Of a DNA stretch of 64,000 nucleotides, positions 48,283-57,139 are shown piece by piece. Under the pieces are notes generated by a model. It saw only the letters and a list, made by a program, of their open reading frames with translations. It did not search any database and was not told where the DNA came from. The DNA is from a virus. The stretch lies in the IMG/VR virus record IMGVR_UViG_3300035670_000191, positions 1 through 64,000 of that record; one strand, written 5' to 3'. Within the stretch, counting starts at the first letter, position 1, and every line of letters starts with the position of its first letter. The position numbers and the translations under genes are program-made.

Positions 48283-48689
48283 TAGAGGCAGGGGAGGCAC
48301 TTGCTTATTGCAGCCTCCCCGCACCACATGCAGAAGAACAACGTAAACAAGCAGAAGACGAAGAAGCCTTAGACGCCCTTTTCAGAAGTTATGGGGACGA
48401 CGGGGGCGGGCTGCCCCCAACCCCACAACCGACAGAACCCGACGAAATCGTAGAAGTACTACTGTTTGAGACAAACAAACCTATCTATGACCTGTATGTT
48501 ATACTCAGGCACTATTGCAACGCCGAGTATACCTTAGACTCTGCAATACTGTTGCGGCTAATTGACGAGTTCAAACTCCCGCTAACAGATACGCTTACCA
48601 AAATCCCCTATATCCATTCCGGGTATGTGAATAAGATGCAGGATTACCATAATGGCCAAAACCGAAAACTCTTTAGTAATCAACATTGA
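47839..48689 (+). CDS. tail assembly chaperone, frameshifted long form (gpGT-like)
   Basis: At 48273-48279 the sequence G-GGA-AAC lies just before the zero-frame TAA at 48280. A -1 slip continues in an open frame from 48279 to the TGA at 48687-48689, adding 136 residues beginning LIEAGEALAYCSLPAP and including a Pro-rich linker (GGGLPPTPQPTEPDE) and a helical tail (LYVILRHYCNAEY). Lambda uses the near-identical GGGAAAG heptamer to make gpGT, whose T domain links the chaperone to the tube protein. The extension overlaps the tape measure start by 38 bases. Confidence 0.85.
48273..48279 (+). promoter_or_regulatory. programmed -1 frameshift slippery site GGGAAAC
   Basis: The heptamer fits X-XXY-YYZ in the zero frame (TTG GGA AAC TAA). 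Both tRNAs can re-pair after a one-base backward slip to GGG and AAA. The stop codon follows immediately, which favours slipping. The downstream -1 frame is open for 136 codons. Confidence 0.85.
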
Positions 48690-51600
48690 GAGCAGACTTT
48701 CTGGGGAGGATACATACGCTCGGCTGTCAGAAAGGCTGAAGGCTCTTGGAGTTGAAGTTTCGAGGCTGAACTCTGTCCTAACTTTCAGTGAAGATACGTC
48801 AACAACGTATCGGCATAACATTGAAATGCTTGGGGAAGTTACAAGTAAGTCGGTCAAAGATATAAAGGCCGCAGTATCCGCAATCTTTGGTGACGTTGGT
48901 TGGGCACAAGATCAATTTAATCAAGCAAAAAACGCTTACACGGCCAATCTCCAGAAAAGTCATGACGAAATCCTAAGACTCACTCGCAGAGCCGCCCAAG
49001 AACGCACGCTTGCAGTAACTCAAGAAGGGGACTTGGAAGTCGCGGCTGTAAAAGCCAACAACAACATTCGCATTCTGCTCGAAGAAGCAACAAATGCGGC
49101 TTTGGAAAGGGAACGGCTGGCCCATAAGAATCGTTTGGCTGTGCTTATGGAACAAGCAGCGGTTACTGCAACCCCCGAAGCACTTGCAGCCGAAGTAGAA
49201 GCAGAAACCGCTTTGTTGCGTCAACGTGAAAAAGCAATAACCGAGACATACAAACACCACCTTGAACTTGTAAAAGACGAGGAGTCACTCAACAAGGAAC
49301 TTACGAACAACTGGGAAGATTCAATCGACCTTCAAGTTGCTGCAATGCGACATGGTGTTGACAGCATCAAGTATCTTGAAGTCAAGAAAAAGAAGGACAT
49401 CTTACAGATTGAACGGGAACTCGGGAAAGAACTTGTTGCTGCCCAACAAACACAAGCCCCGCAAGCAGCCGTCGAAGCAATAATAAACAAGTATCACCAA
49501 CAGATTGAAGCCGTACATTTGTTGGCTGAAGAACAGATTGCTGCCCTTAAACAAGTTCAACAAGAGGAAAAGGCGGCTGCCAACAGATTCCGCATAATCC
49601 AGAAGGAACGGGCCGATGACCAGATTACGGCTGTTAAAGAAGGGATGGCCGTTGTCAAACATGGACTAGACTCGGAGGTTGTTCAGAATCTTCACGCTGC
49701 CAATGAAATCCGGCGAATCCGTAGAGATTTAGCGCGAGACTTACGGGAACTGTCAGCACAGCCTGGCCCTGAAACTGAGAATCTTATAACGCAACGAATC
49801 TCCGAAGCTACGCGGGGGATTACATCTTGGGAAGCCGTGATTCTGCAAAACCAGCGGGAAGCTGAGGCTTTGCGGGCAGGCCATGCTCAAAGATTGGCTG
49901 AGATGGCAGAATATGGAAAGAAGTCGGACGAACAGCAGCAACAACTATACCGGCTTCGTGAAATCACTGAGCGTAAGGGTGAACAGTCAATCGAAGCCGC
50001 CCAAGCCCGTTACAAACTTCGCTTTGTACAAGTTGAGCAACGGATTGACACGCACAGAAACAAACTTAAGAAGTCTTATGAAGAAGGGGTTATTGACCTT
50101 CAGACTTTTATAAATCGTTATGACCGGCTGCAAAACATAGAACTTCGGGCCAAGGATGCAACACTTAGGGCTTTGGCACGTAGAAGGAGTGCTATTGCCG
50201 TGCAAAAAGAACAGGAAGCAGACTACAAGATTGTAGAAGAAGGTATCCGCAGCCGGGAGAAAACAGAACTTGCGCGGGCAAAGGCCCATGAACAGGCACA
50301 AACAGACGTTGCCCTGTATGCCGCAAAGCAACGCCTAGATACTTTTGATGCAGAATGGCGAGCCAAAGTTGCGGCAATGCGGTCTGGCTATGAGACTCAG
50401 AAAGCGGTAACGCTGAATGGGGAGACTTCGCTGCAAGCCCTTCAAGCAGCAGCCGCCGAAAAAGAGAAAAAGATACTTCTAGACTTGGAAAAAGCCAAGG
50501 CTGAAATCCGGCAGAAGTATTACAATGAGGGCTTGGGACAACCTGCAATGCGGGGCCAGACTACAAAAGCCGTTGGGAAAGCAACAAAAGCCCTTACAGA
50601 AGCATATGCCCCTGTCCAACAATACATGGATGAACAGCGGGTTATAGATTCTTTGTTGGCGGCTCACAAGAACTTAACGCGCTCTCGCCAGCAAGAACTA
50701 GAAGAACTTGCACGTTACAATGCCCTTGTCCAGAAGTATGGCCCTGAACACCGGCTTGTCCAAGTGGAACTTGTGAACAGGAAAGAGAAAGAGGCACGTC
50801 GGCGATACTCTAGCGACATGCTTCAAATTGAACAGGACATTCAAAACAAACTTATACGAACGGATGCAGAAGCAGCGGCAAAACGCCGGGCTATCGAGTC
50901 CCACTACTACGAAACGCTTAGAGGATTGGCTGCACAACGTGACATACTGTCCCCTACGAACAATGAGTTTCACCGGCTCAACAGAGGCTTTTCTGGTCTC
51001 CTGAAATATGTTTTTGAGACTTATGTTGCGTGGGGTGCTGTAAACAGAGTTGCAACGGCTTTCTCTACAACAATCCGCGACATTATCCCAGTTGGTATCG
51101 CCCTTGACAGTGTCCGAGCAACACTAACTGCTACTATGGGTTCGGCTGCCGGTGCAGAGGCCGCCATAAATGCTTTGAACAAAGAAGCGTCCCGTACAGG
51201 CAAAAACATAAGTGAACTACGTAAAAGTTTCACAACATTCCAAGCATCTACAAGTCTGGCAGGCATATCCACGGAACGCACGTGGACTATGTTTACGAAG
51301 TTGAATGCTGTAATGACGGCTCTGCATAAGTCTGCCGACGAAACTCAGCACGTCTATCTTGCGCTCTCACAGATTTTCAACAAGTCCAAAGTTCAATCAG
51401 AAGAACTTGTCAAACAGCTAGGTAACCTGTTGCCCGGTGCCTTCGCGGCATTTGCAGAAAGTATGGGCATACTTCCGTCAGAACTCTCAAAGAAGATGAA
51501 GGACGGGATGGTTTTTGCCCAGGAAACTATGGATGGCTTCATTGACTACATGCACAGGAAGTTTGCTCCCTCATTCGCTATTGCGGCAACAATGTTGAAT

Positions 51601-54600
51601 GCTGACATTGAGCGAATGAAGAATGAGTTGATTCTCCTGCAAGAAACCCTCTACAGACTAAGCGAAGATAAAATTCAAGATTTTGTGAGGGCAGTCACGG
51701 ATGGGATGCGCTCCTTCCGGGAGTTGGCATCCGAGGGTAAAACCCTGCGCTACATCATCGACGGATTACAAGTTGGAATGCACGGACTTGCAGGGTTGGG
51801 AGTTACTATTCTTGCGGTTAAGTTTGCCGAACTTGTCAAGCACATCATAGAAGCGCAAAAGTACTCAGGGGCACTGCTCGGTACGTTTAAGCAGTTTGCC
51901 TCAACCGTGTCGATTATTGGTGCAGCCTATGCAGCCCTCACGGAGTCCCTGCACCAATATAATCTTGAGCAAAGTTCGGCTGCCACTGGCACAAAAGATT
52001 TCTTCACAAACTTGCGTCGGGAGTTGAAAGAGACAAATGATGCAGGGAACATAATTATTCGGCTTGAAGAAGACCCGGATGTTAGGAAACTTGATGCTTT
52101 TATGCAGGGACTTGCCGAACGGTCAAAAGACGTCCAGACTTGGATAAAGTCAGCCTCCCAAGTAGAAGTTGACGCTTTGCGTGATGCTGCTCTAGCCGCC
52201 CAAGATGTTATAACCACTCAACACCGACGGGAAGTCAAGTCTATTGTAGACTCTATGCGGCCTTTGGCTGAAAAGCAACGAATGTTGAAAGCCCTGCACG
52301 AAGAATACACAACAGACCTACAAGATGTAAACACGGCCCTACAAGCCAACGTCAGAACTGAAAAAGGCTATAGCCTTGCGTCCGCAGCACTCAACAGACT
52401 TCTTGGGAAACAACGGGAAACGCTGCTTGATATTGCTGCCATCAAAATGCGGGACAAAACCGAAGAGGAAGCAACAAAGGCTGCTGAAACTCGCTACAAA
52501 CCCGACCCAACAACAACACTCAAACGCTCAGACGAACTGGAAGCCGAGGCAACAATACTTGGTGTTCAGGCCAAACGTATGACAGAAATGGGAGATGCTG
52601 CTGGCTACCTTAAGGTTAAACTTGGGGAGTTGGATGTGGCACGCCAGGCTGCTTCTGCTAAACTCGAAGAGAAGTTTAAGGCTGACATTGCCATTCAGCA
52701 AGAGAACATGAAGGCAATGGATGACTATGTTGAAGCCCAACGCAAAAAGGGAGTTGCAGAAAGCGTAATATGGAATAAGACTGACCTTGACCAAAAACAA
52801 CATATCCAAGAGCAAATGCTCCGGCTGTTCAAAGAACATGCAGCAGCCCAAGCGAAACTAGAATATGATTTCGGCGAAGAGACACGGAAGGCTCAAGACG
52901 ACATGCTGAAGATGCGGCTTGACGGTAGTAAGAAGACACTTGATGCTGTCAAAACAGACCTGCAAGAGAAACTTAGGCTTGCCAAAGACTATAAGCGTAA
53001 CGAAGAACAGATACTTCGTACCGAGATTGAGACAGCCGACAAAGAATTTGCGGCGGGAACACTTGGATTCACAGACTACTACGAGCGACTCGAAGAAGCA
53101 AACAAGCGCATAAACGCAATTCAGCAAGAACGACTCGCCCAACAACAATCCATAAACACTGCCCTTGAAGCGCAAAACAACATTCTTACAGAAGCCTCTG
53201 CTTCGTTTGACAAGATGATTGTTGCTGTTCGGCGGATGGAGTCTAGCCGGGTTGCCCCACTCCCCGGAACCGAAAACATAACTTCCCCAAAGGGCGCAAG
53301 AGGCACTATGCAAGTCACGCCGATTGCATGGAAAGAAGTTGTTGGGGATGTAAAGGGTTATGCAACCGCCACAGCAGTAGAACTTGACCGTGTTGGACAA
53401 GAGTATTTTGCAAAACAATTACGCCGGTTCAAAGACTTCCAAGTTGCAGTCATGGCTTATAATATGGGGGACACTCGCACAAGTGCCCTGTATAAACGCC
53501 TCGGCATTCAAGAAGGAACACTTGACCCAACAGCTTTGGCTCGTGTGAAAACAGACCCAAGTGTTCCGGAAGAAACCCGTGGGGCTATGGAACGGGCGCA
53601 AAACTACTTGTTGGAAGGCAACACGCTCCTGAAGCAACGCCAAGAAACAATCAGGAACATCAGCAATGAATTAAACATTCAGCAAAACATAGAGGAGACA
53701 ACCGAAGCAGGTAAGCAACGCCTACTGCAACTTGAGACAAAACGCTTAGGTGCGCTGGCAAAGTATACAGACCTTACGGAAAAGATGAAAGAACAGGCTG
53801 TTGCTTTGTCTGGCGCACAAGCAGAGTCTAGACTCATACGTTACGAACGGAGTACTGCGGAATGGCGGAAGATGAATCTGGACTTGCTTGCCAAAGGCAC
53901 AGCAGAACAGAAGCAAAAAGCCGCAATAGAAGAACAAGTGTATCAGACGGGCTTGGCCAATGCACGCCTTCTGACAACACTAGATACTTTGTCGGACAAA
54001 CAGGCGGGGAAACAGGTGGCTTATGAAAGCCAACTGCAACGCATCCAAACTTTACAATCACAAGGGTCACTGACAGAGTTAGAGGCCGCTATACAAACAG
54101 ATGCGATTGTTGCTAAACAAATTAAAGACCAAGAAGCCCTTATCGCAAAACTCAAAGAGAAACAAGCAGAAGCAGCCAAAGCAATCCCAGGTGGAATGAC
54201 CAATGTTGAAGTTACAACAGAGATTGGTAAGGCTCAAGCAACACTTGATAGTTTGCAGCTAAAAAGCACGGAGACTGCCATGGTTATGAAACAAGAGTTG
54301 ACTCAAGCCTTCCGCCAACCCTTTGAAGCCTTCATCCAAGGAACCTTGTCTGCCGGGGATGCAGCAAAGCAATTTGCCAGCAATGTCTTGCAATCTTTCC
54401 AAAGGATTCTTACTGACAAGATAACACAAAGTTTGGCTGATATGTTTATGTCTTCTGGAGCAGGTAAAGGGCTTATGGGGTTTGTTACAGGACTACTTAC
54501 TGGCTCTCCTACTCCTAGCGCAAAAGGTAACATAGTTCAAAACGGGAGTATAACCCCATTTGCTTCCGGCGGAATAGTAACATCCCCAACCCTATTCCCA

Positions 54601-54879
54601 CTTGCAAAAGGGACTGGACTTATGGGAGAGGCTGGGCCTGAAGCAATCATTCCCCTCAAGCGCAACCGGGAAGGCAAACTTGGGGTTGCAGGCGGACAAC
54701 AAACATCGTATAATACAGTGAACAACATCTCTGTAACCATAGAAAAGTATACGGGTAATGACAATCCTGAAACTACTGCTGCAAAAATCGCTGAAGCAAT
54801 ATCTAGGAAGATTGCAAAAGAGGAAATTGCATCTGCAAGTCGTAAAGGCGGACGGCTCGCCCCTGTAGGAGCATTCTAA
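48652..54879 (+). CDS. tape measure protein with embedded transglycosylase-like domain
   Basis: At 2075 residues this is the longest gene in the window. It is mainly coiled coil (residues 1 to about 800), then a phage tape-measure core (HKSADETQHVYLALSQIF, EELVKQLGNLLPGAFAAF near residues 890-930), hydrophobic stretches near 1035-1090, and around residues 1520-1660 a lytic-transglycosylase-like segment: MESSRVAPLPGTENI, SPKGARGTMQVTP and VAVMAYNMGD, where a Glu before SS is the expected catalytic residue. The C-terminus (FASGGIVTSPTLFPLAKGTGLMGEAGPEAIIPL) matches lambda gpH. Length sets tail length, here about 2.4 times lambda gpH (853). The SLT segment would open peptidoglycan during DNA injection. 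Confidence 0.9.
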   Translation: MAKTENSLVINIESRLSGEDTYARLSERLKALGVEVSRLNSVLTFSEDTSTTYRHNIEMLGEVTSKSVKDIKAAVSAIFGDVGWAQDQFNQAKNAYTANLQKSHDEILRLTRRAAQERTLAVTQEGDLEVAAVKANNNIRILLEEATNAALERERLAHKNRLAVLMEQAAVTATPEALAAEVEAETALLRQREKAITETYKHHLELVKDEESLNKELTNNWEDSIDLQVAAMRHGVDSIKYLEVKKKKDILQIERELGKELVAAQQTQAPQAAVEAIINKYHQQIEAVHLLAEEQIAALKQVQQEEKAAANRFRIIQKERADDQITAVKEGMAVVKHGLDSEVVQNLHAANEIRRIRRDLARDLRELSAQPGPETENLITQRISEATRGITSWEAVILQNQREAEALRAGHAQRLAEMAEYGKKSDEQQQQLYRLREITERKGEQSIEAAQARYKLRFVQVEQRIDTHRNKLKKSYEEGVIDLQTFINRYDRLQNIELRAKDATLRALARRRSAIAVQKEQEADYKIVEEGIRSREKTELARAKAHEQAQTDVALYAAKQRLDTFDAEWRAKVAAMRSGYETQKAVTLNGETSLQALQAAAAEKEKKILLDLEKAKAEIRQKYYNEGLGQPAMRGQTTKAVGKATKALTEAYAPVQQYMDEQRVIDSLLAAHKNLTRSRQQELEELARYNALVQKYGPEHRLVQVELVNRKEKEARRRYSSDMLQIEQDIQNKLIRTDAEAAAKRRAIESHYYETLRGLAAQRDILSPTNNEFHRLNRGFSGLLKYVFETYVAWGAVNRVATAFSTTIRDIIPVGIALDSVRATLTATMGSAAGAEAAINALNKEASRTGKNISELRKSFTTFQASTSLAGISTERTWTMFTKLNAVMTALHKSADETQHVYLALSQIFNKSKVQSEELVKQLGNLLPGAFAAFAESMGILPSELSKKMKDGMVFAQETMDGFIDYMHRKFAPSFAIAATMLNADIERMKNELILLQETLYRLSEDKIQDFVRAVTDGMRSFRELASEGKTLRYIIDGLQVGMHGLAGLGVTILAVKFAELVKHIIEAQKYSGALLGTFKQFASTVSIIGAAYAALTESLHQYNLEQSSAATGTKDFFTNLRRELKETNDAGNIIIRLEEDPDVRKLDAFMQGLAERSKDVQTWIKSASQVEVDALRDAALAAQDVITTQHRREVKSIVDSMRPLAEKQRMLKALHEEYTTDLQDVNTALQANVRTEKGYSLASAALNRLLGKQRETLLDIAAIKMRDKTEEEATKAAETRYKPDPTTTLKRSDELEAEATILGVQAKRMTEMGDAAGYLKVKLGELDVARQAASAKLEEKFKADIAIQQENMKAMDDYVEAQRKKGVAESVIWNKTDLDQKQHIQEQMLRLFKEHAAAQAKLEYDFGEETRKAQDDMLKMRLDGSKKTLDAVKTDLQEKLRLAKDYKRNEEQILRTEIETADKEFAAGTLGFTDYYERLEEANKRINAIQQERLAQQQSINTALEAQNNILTEASASFDKMIVAVRRMESSRVAPLPGTENITSPKGARGTMQVTPIAWKEVVGDVKGYATATAVELDRVGQEYFAKQLRRFKDFQVAVMAYNMGDTRTSALYKRLGIQEGTLDPTALARVKTDPSVPEETRGAMERAQNYLLEGNTLLKQRQETIRNISNELNIQQNIEETTEAGKQRLLQLETKRLGALAKYTDLTEKMKEQAVALSGAQAESRLIRYERSTAEWRKMNLDLLAKGTAEQKQKAAIEEQVYQTGLANARLLTTLDTLSDKQAGKQVAYESQLQRIQTLQSQGSLTELEAAIQTDAIVAKQIKDQEALIAKLKEKQAEAAKAIPGGMTNVEVTTEIGKAQATLDSLQLKSTETAMVMKQELTQAFRQPFEAFIQGTLSAGDAAKQFASNVLQSFQRILTDKITQSLADMFMSSGAGKGLMGFVTGLLTGSPTPSAKGNIVQNGSITPFASGGIVTSPTLFPLAKGTGLMGEAGPEAIIPLKRNREGKLGVAGGQQTSYNTVNNISVTIEKYTGNDNPETTAAKIAEAISRKIAKEEIASASRKGGRLAPVGAF

Positions 54880-55251
54880 ATGGCAAACTTCATAGCGTTA
54901 CCGCTTCCTGAAAAGATACTTGTTGATGCGTCAAAGACAACGACCTTTCGGACACTCCGTGCTTCTTTTGGTGACGGCTATAGTCAACGTGCCCCTGATG
55001 GCATAAATTCCAGAATTGATAGTTGGACTTTGCGATGGGGGGCTTTGACGCCTGCGGAACTACAAGTTGTTGAGGCCGCACTCGATTCTGTCGGGGGTTA
55101 TGGGGTTTTGCTCTGGACACCTATCGGGGAGACTGTGCAAAAGAAGTTTGTCAACACCAAAGCAACGTACTCACGGACAAGAGTCAATAGCAATGCCTAC
55201 ACGGTGAGCGTAACGCTCGACGAAGTTTTTGACATTCTACCGCCAGCGTAA
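54880..55251 (+). CDS. minor tail protein M-like
   Basis: The 123-residue product contains the gpM-family sequence TFRTLRASFGDGYSQRAPDGINSRIDSWTLRW and ends in a beta-rich VSVTLDEVFDILP. It begins right after the tape measure stop. In lambda, M belongs to the tail-tip complex. Gene order H-M-L-K-I-J is kept. Confidence 0.85.
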   Translation: MANFIALPLPEKILVDASKTTTFRTLRASFGDGYSQRAPDGINSRIDSWTLRWGALTPAELQVVEAALDSVGGYGVLLWTPIGETVQKKFVNTKATYSRTRVNSNAYTVSVTLDEVFDILPPA

Positions 55252-55263
55252 CAAGGATACTTT

Positions 55264-55761
55264 ATGGCTTCCGTCGAATCTCCCTTCATCGAATTATTTG
55301 AACTCCATATCCCTGCGGCCATTCCGCTTACTCCCGGCATATCCCGCGACTTCTACTTCTGTAATTCAGGGAATGTTACGTTCACTCGCGGCGGATTACC
55401 GCAAGACTATGTTGCCTTTCCAATAGCCATAAGCGGCATTGCCCAAACATCTAACGGTGCGCCACCACGGCCTAAACTTAGCCTGTCTACAGTTGACTCG
55501 CTGATTAGTCAATTAGCCTTTCTTTACTCCGACATCGTAGGAACAAAAGTAGTTTACATACGGACATTTAGTGAGTACCTCACTAGCGGGATTGGTTCCT
55601 ACCCACTAAACATGGAGATACTTGCTAAAACAAGTCATAATAAGAATGGCCTTGAATTTGAACTACGGTTTCCAACTGACAGAGAAACAGATTATCTTCC
55701 AAAGAAACAGATGCTTAGGAATGAATACCCTGGTATGGGGACAAATAAGAGGGCGATGTAA
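55264..55761 (+). CDS. minor tail protein L-like
   Basis: The 165-residue product matches the N-terminal three quarters of lambda gpL (FIELFELHI, RDFYFCNSGNVTF) and ends LPKKQMLRNEYPGMG. Lambda gpL (232 residues) continues with a Cys-rich Fe-S domain; that part is absent here, so this is a shortened L. ACAAGGA is upstream of ATG 55264. Confidence 0.72.
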   Translation: MASVESPFIELFELHIPAAIPLTPGISRDFYFCNSGNVTFTRGGLPQDYVAFPIAISGIAQTSNGAPPRPKLSLSTVDSLISQLAFLYSDIVGTKVVYIRTFSEYLTSGIGSYPLNMEILAKTSHNKNGLEFELRFPTDRETDYLPKKQMLRNEYPGMGTNKRAM

Positions 55762-55763
55762 CA

Positions 55764-56522
55764 ATGGTTGCAAGTAATGACTTCAAGAACTTGTCGGCTG
55801 AAACGTGGGAGCAAATAGCTGAACTAGCCCTGTCCCGCTTTCCAAAAGAACTATGCGGGGTACTGCATGGCGGTGAGTTTATAGAACTTGAGAATATCGC
55901 AGAAGAACCTGAAACATCCTTCAGGTTTGACCCTGCACAGTATGTTCACTATGAATCTTGCGACGCAATAATCCATAGCCATACGAAGAAACATAAGCGG
56001 GCTTATAGGCTAGACCTCCGCACTCCGTCACGTGCCGATAGAATTGGCCAGATTGAAAGTAACAAGCCTTGGGGAATAATTGCAACGGATGGAAACAGCG
56101 TTATGGAACCTATTTGGCTTCCAAGGACGCCGAACAATAGCTATTTGGGCCGCCCCTTTATATGGTTTATCAACGATTGCTACACCCTTGTACAAGACTA
56201 CTACTTACATGAGTTCGGCATCCGTCTGATAGACCATGCACTTGAGTTTGACTATATGCAGGGGCACCGTTTGCAAGACAAGGTATTTGAGAAATACATT
56301 AGTGCAGCGGGCTTCGTCGAACGGGATGTTGTAGGGGAACTTCGCAAAGGAGAGTTGCTGTTGTTGAATCATGCCGGTGTTGAACAGTCCCATCTAGGTA
56401 TTTATACAGGGGGTACTGTCTTGCATCAAGACATACTGTCTACAGTAGTTTCCATTGACAGAGTATACCACAAGATAAGTAGAGTGCTGACGCATCCTGC
56501 CGTTAAACTGGAGGCTGTATGA
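55764..56522 (+). CDS. tail tip protein K-like: JAB/MPN metalloprotease plus NlpC/P60 domain
   Basis: The 252-residue product has two peptidase-type domains. The first is a JAB/MPN (JAMM) domain with ELCGVLHGGEF, IIHSHTKK near residue 71 and RTPSRADRIGQIE, giving HxH and the downstream S-x-x-D arrangement. The second is an NlpC/P60 domain with FINDCYTLVQDYYL (Cys nucleophile) and LLLLNHAGVEQSHLGIYTG (His). In lambda gpK the same two domains act at the tail tip, probably during peptidoglycan crossing. The stop overlaps the next start. Confidence 0.87.
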   Translation: MVASNDFKNLSAETWEQIAELALSRFPKELCGVLHGGEFIELENIAEEPETSFRFDPAQYVHYESCDAIIHSHTKKHKRAYRLDLRTPSRADRIGQIESNKPWGIIATDGNSVMEPIWLPRTPNNSYLGRPFIWFINDCYTLVQDYYLHEFGIRLIDHALEFDYMQGHRLQDKVFEKYISAAGFVERDVVGELRKGELLLLNHAGVEQSHLGIYTGGTVLHQDILSTVVSIDRVYHKISRVLTHPAVKLEAV

Positions 56523-57139
56523 TAGTTATGCCTATGGGGAAATATGATGTTTTTCCAAAGAAAGAAATACCTGCAACCACGCTACGACAACTTCTTGCTG
56601 GACTTCGCAGGGAATATGGCCAACACTTTATACAATCTGTCCGTGGGCACGCAATACTGTTTAGCGGTGACACAAGCGTACCGCCCCTTGCACTTGTCGA
56701 GCATGGCTTTGACATTGATATAAGTGCTTATGGGTATCTTGGGATAGTGCCGGAAGTAACGGGGAATGAGCCATTTTCATTAACTGCTATTGCGGCAAAT
56801 ATAGTAGCCTACTCCGGAGTTGTTTCCGCATTCAGTTTATCTGCAAGTACAGCACTTTTTCTTGTTGATGCCGTTGTACTTGTCTTACAAGTAGGTCTTG
56901 CAATCGGCCTTGGTATGCTTGCCCAAGCAATATCACCAACGCCTACAACAAAAGATGCTAAACAAGCACAAAAGCGTGAGTCTAGCCTATGGAATGGTAA
57001 CCAAGCAACAAATATAGAAGGTAGTGTGCTACCAATGGTATTTGGTAGCCCTTTTTGTGGCGGCGGGGTTATGGTAGCCAATAGTCTTACGACAGAAGAC
57101 GTTTCACTTATCACGCCAACTACTCCTATACAGCCATGA
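56519..57139 (+). CDS. tail assembly protein I-like
   Basis: The 206-residue product has the lambda I layout: an N-terminal ubiquitin-like region, a central hydrophobic stretch (residues about 83-140, FSLSASTALFLVDAVVLVLQVGLAIGLGML) and a C-terminal SVLPMVFGSPFCGGGVMVANSL. gpI is required for tail-tip assembly. Both its start and its stop overlap neighbours. Confidence 0.83.
   Translation: MIVMPMGKYDVFPKKEIPATTLRQLLAGLRREYGQHFIQSVRGHAILFSGDTSVPPLALVEHGFDIDISAYGYLGIVPEVTGNEPFSLTAIAANIVAYSGVVSAFSLSASTALFLVDAVVLVLQVGLAIGLGMLAQAISPTPTTKDAKQAQKRESSLWNGNQATNIEGSVLPMVFGSPFCGGGVMVANSLTTEDVSLITPTTPIQP

Noticed and set aside
52858-53418. Minus-strand frame inside the tape measure gene
   Set aside because: Antisense shadow: Cys- and Phe-rich, no start signal, fully inside a well-supported gene.
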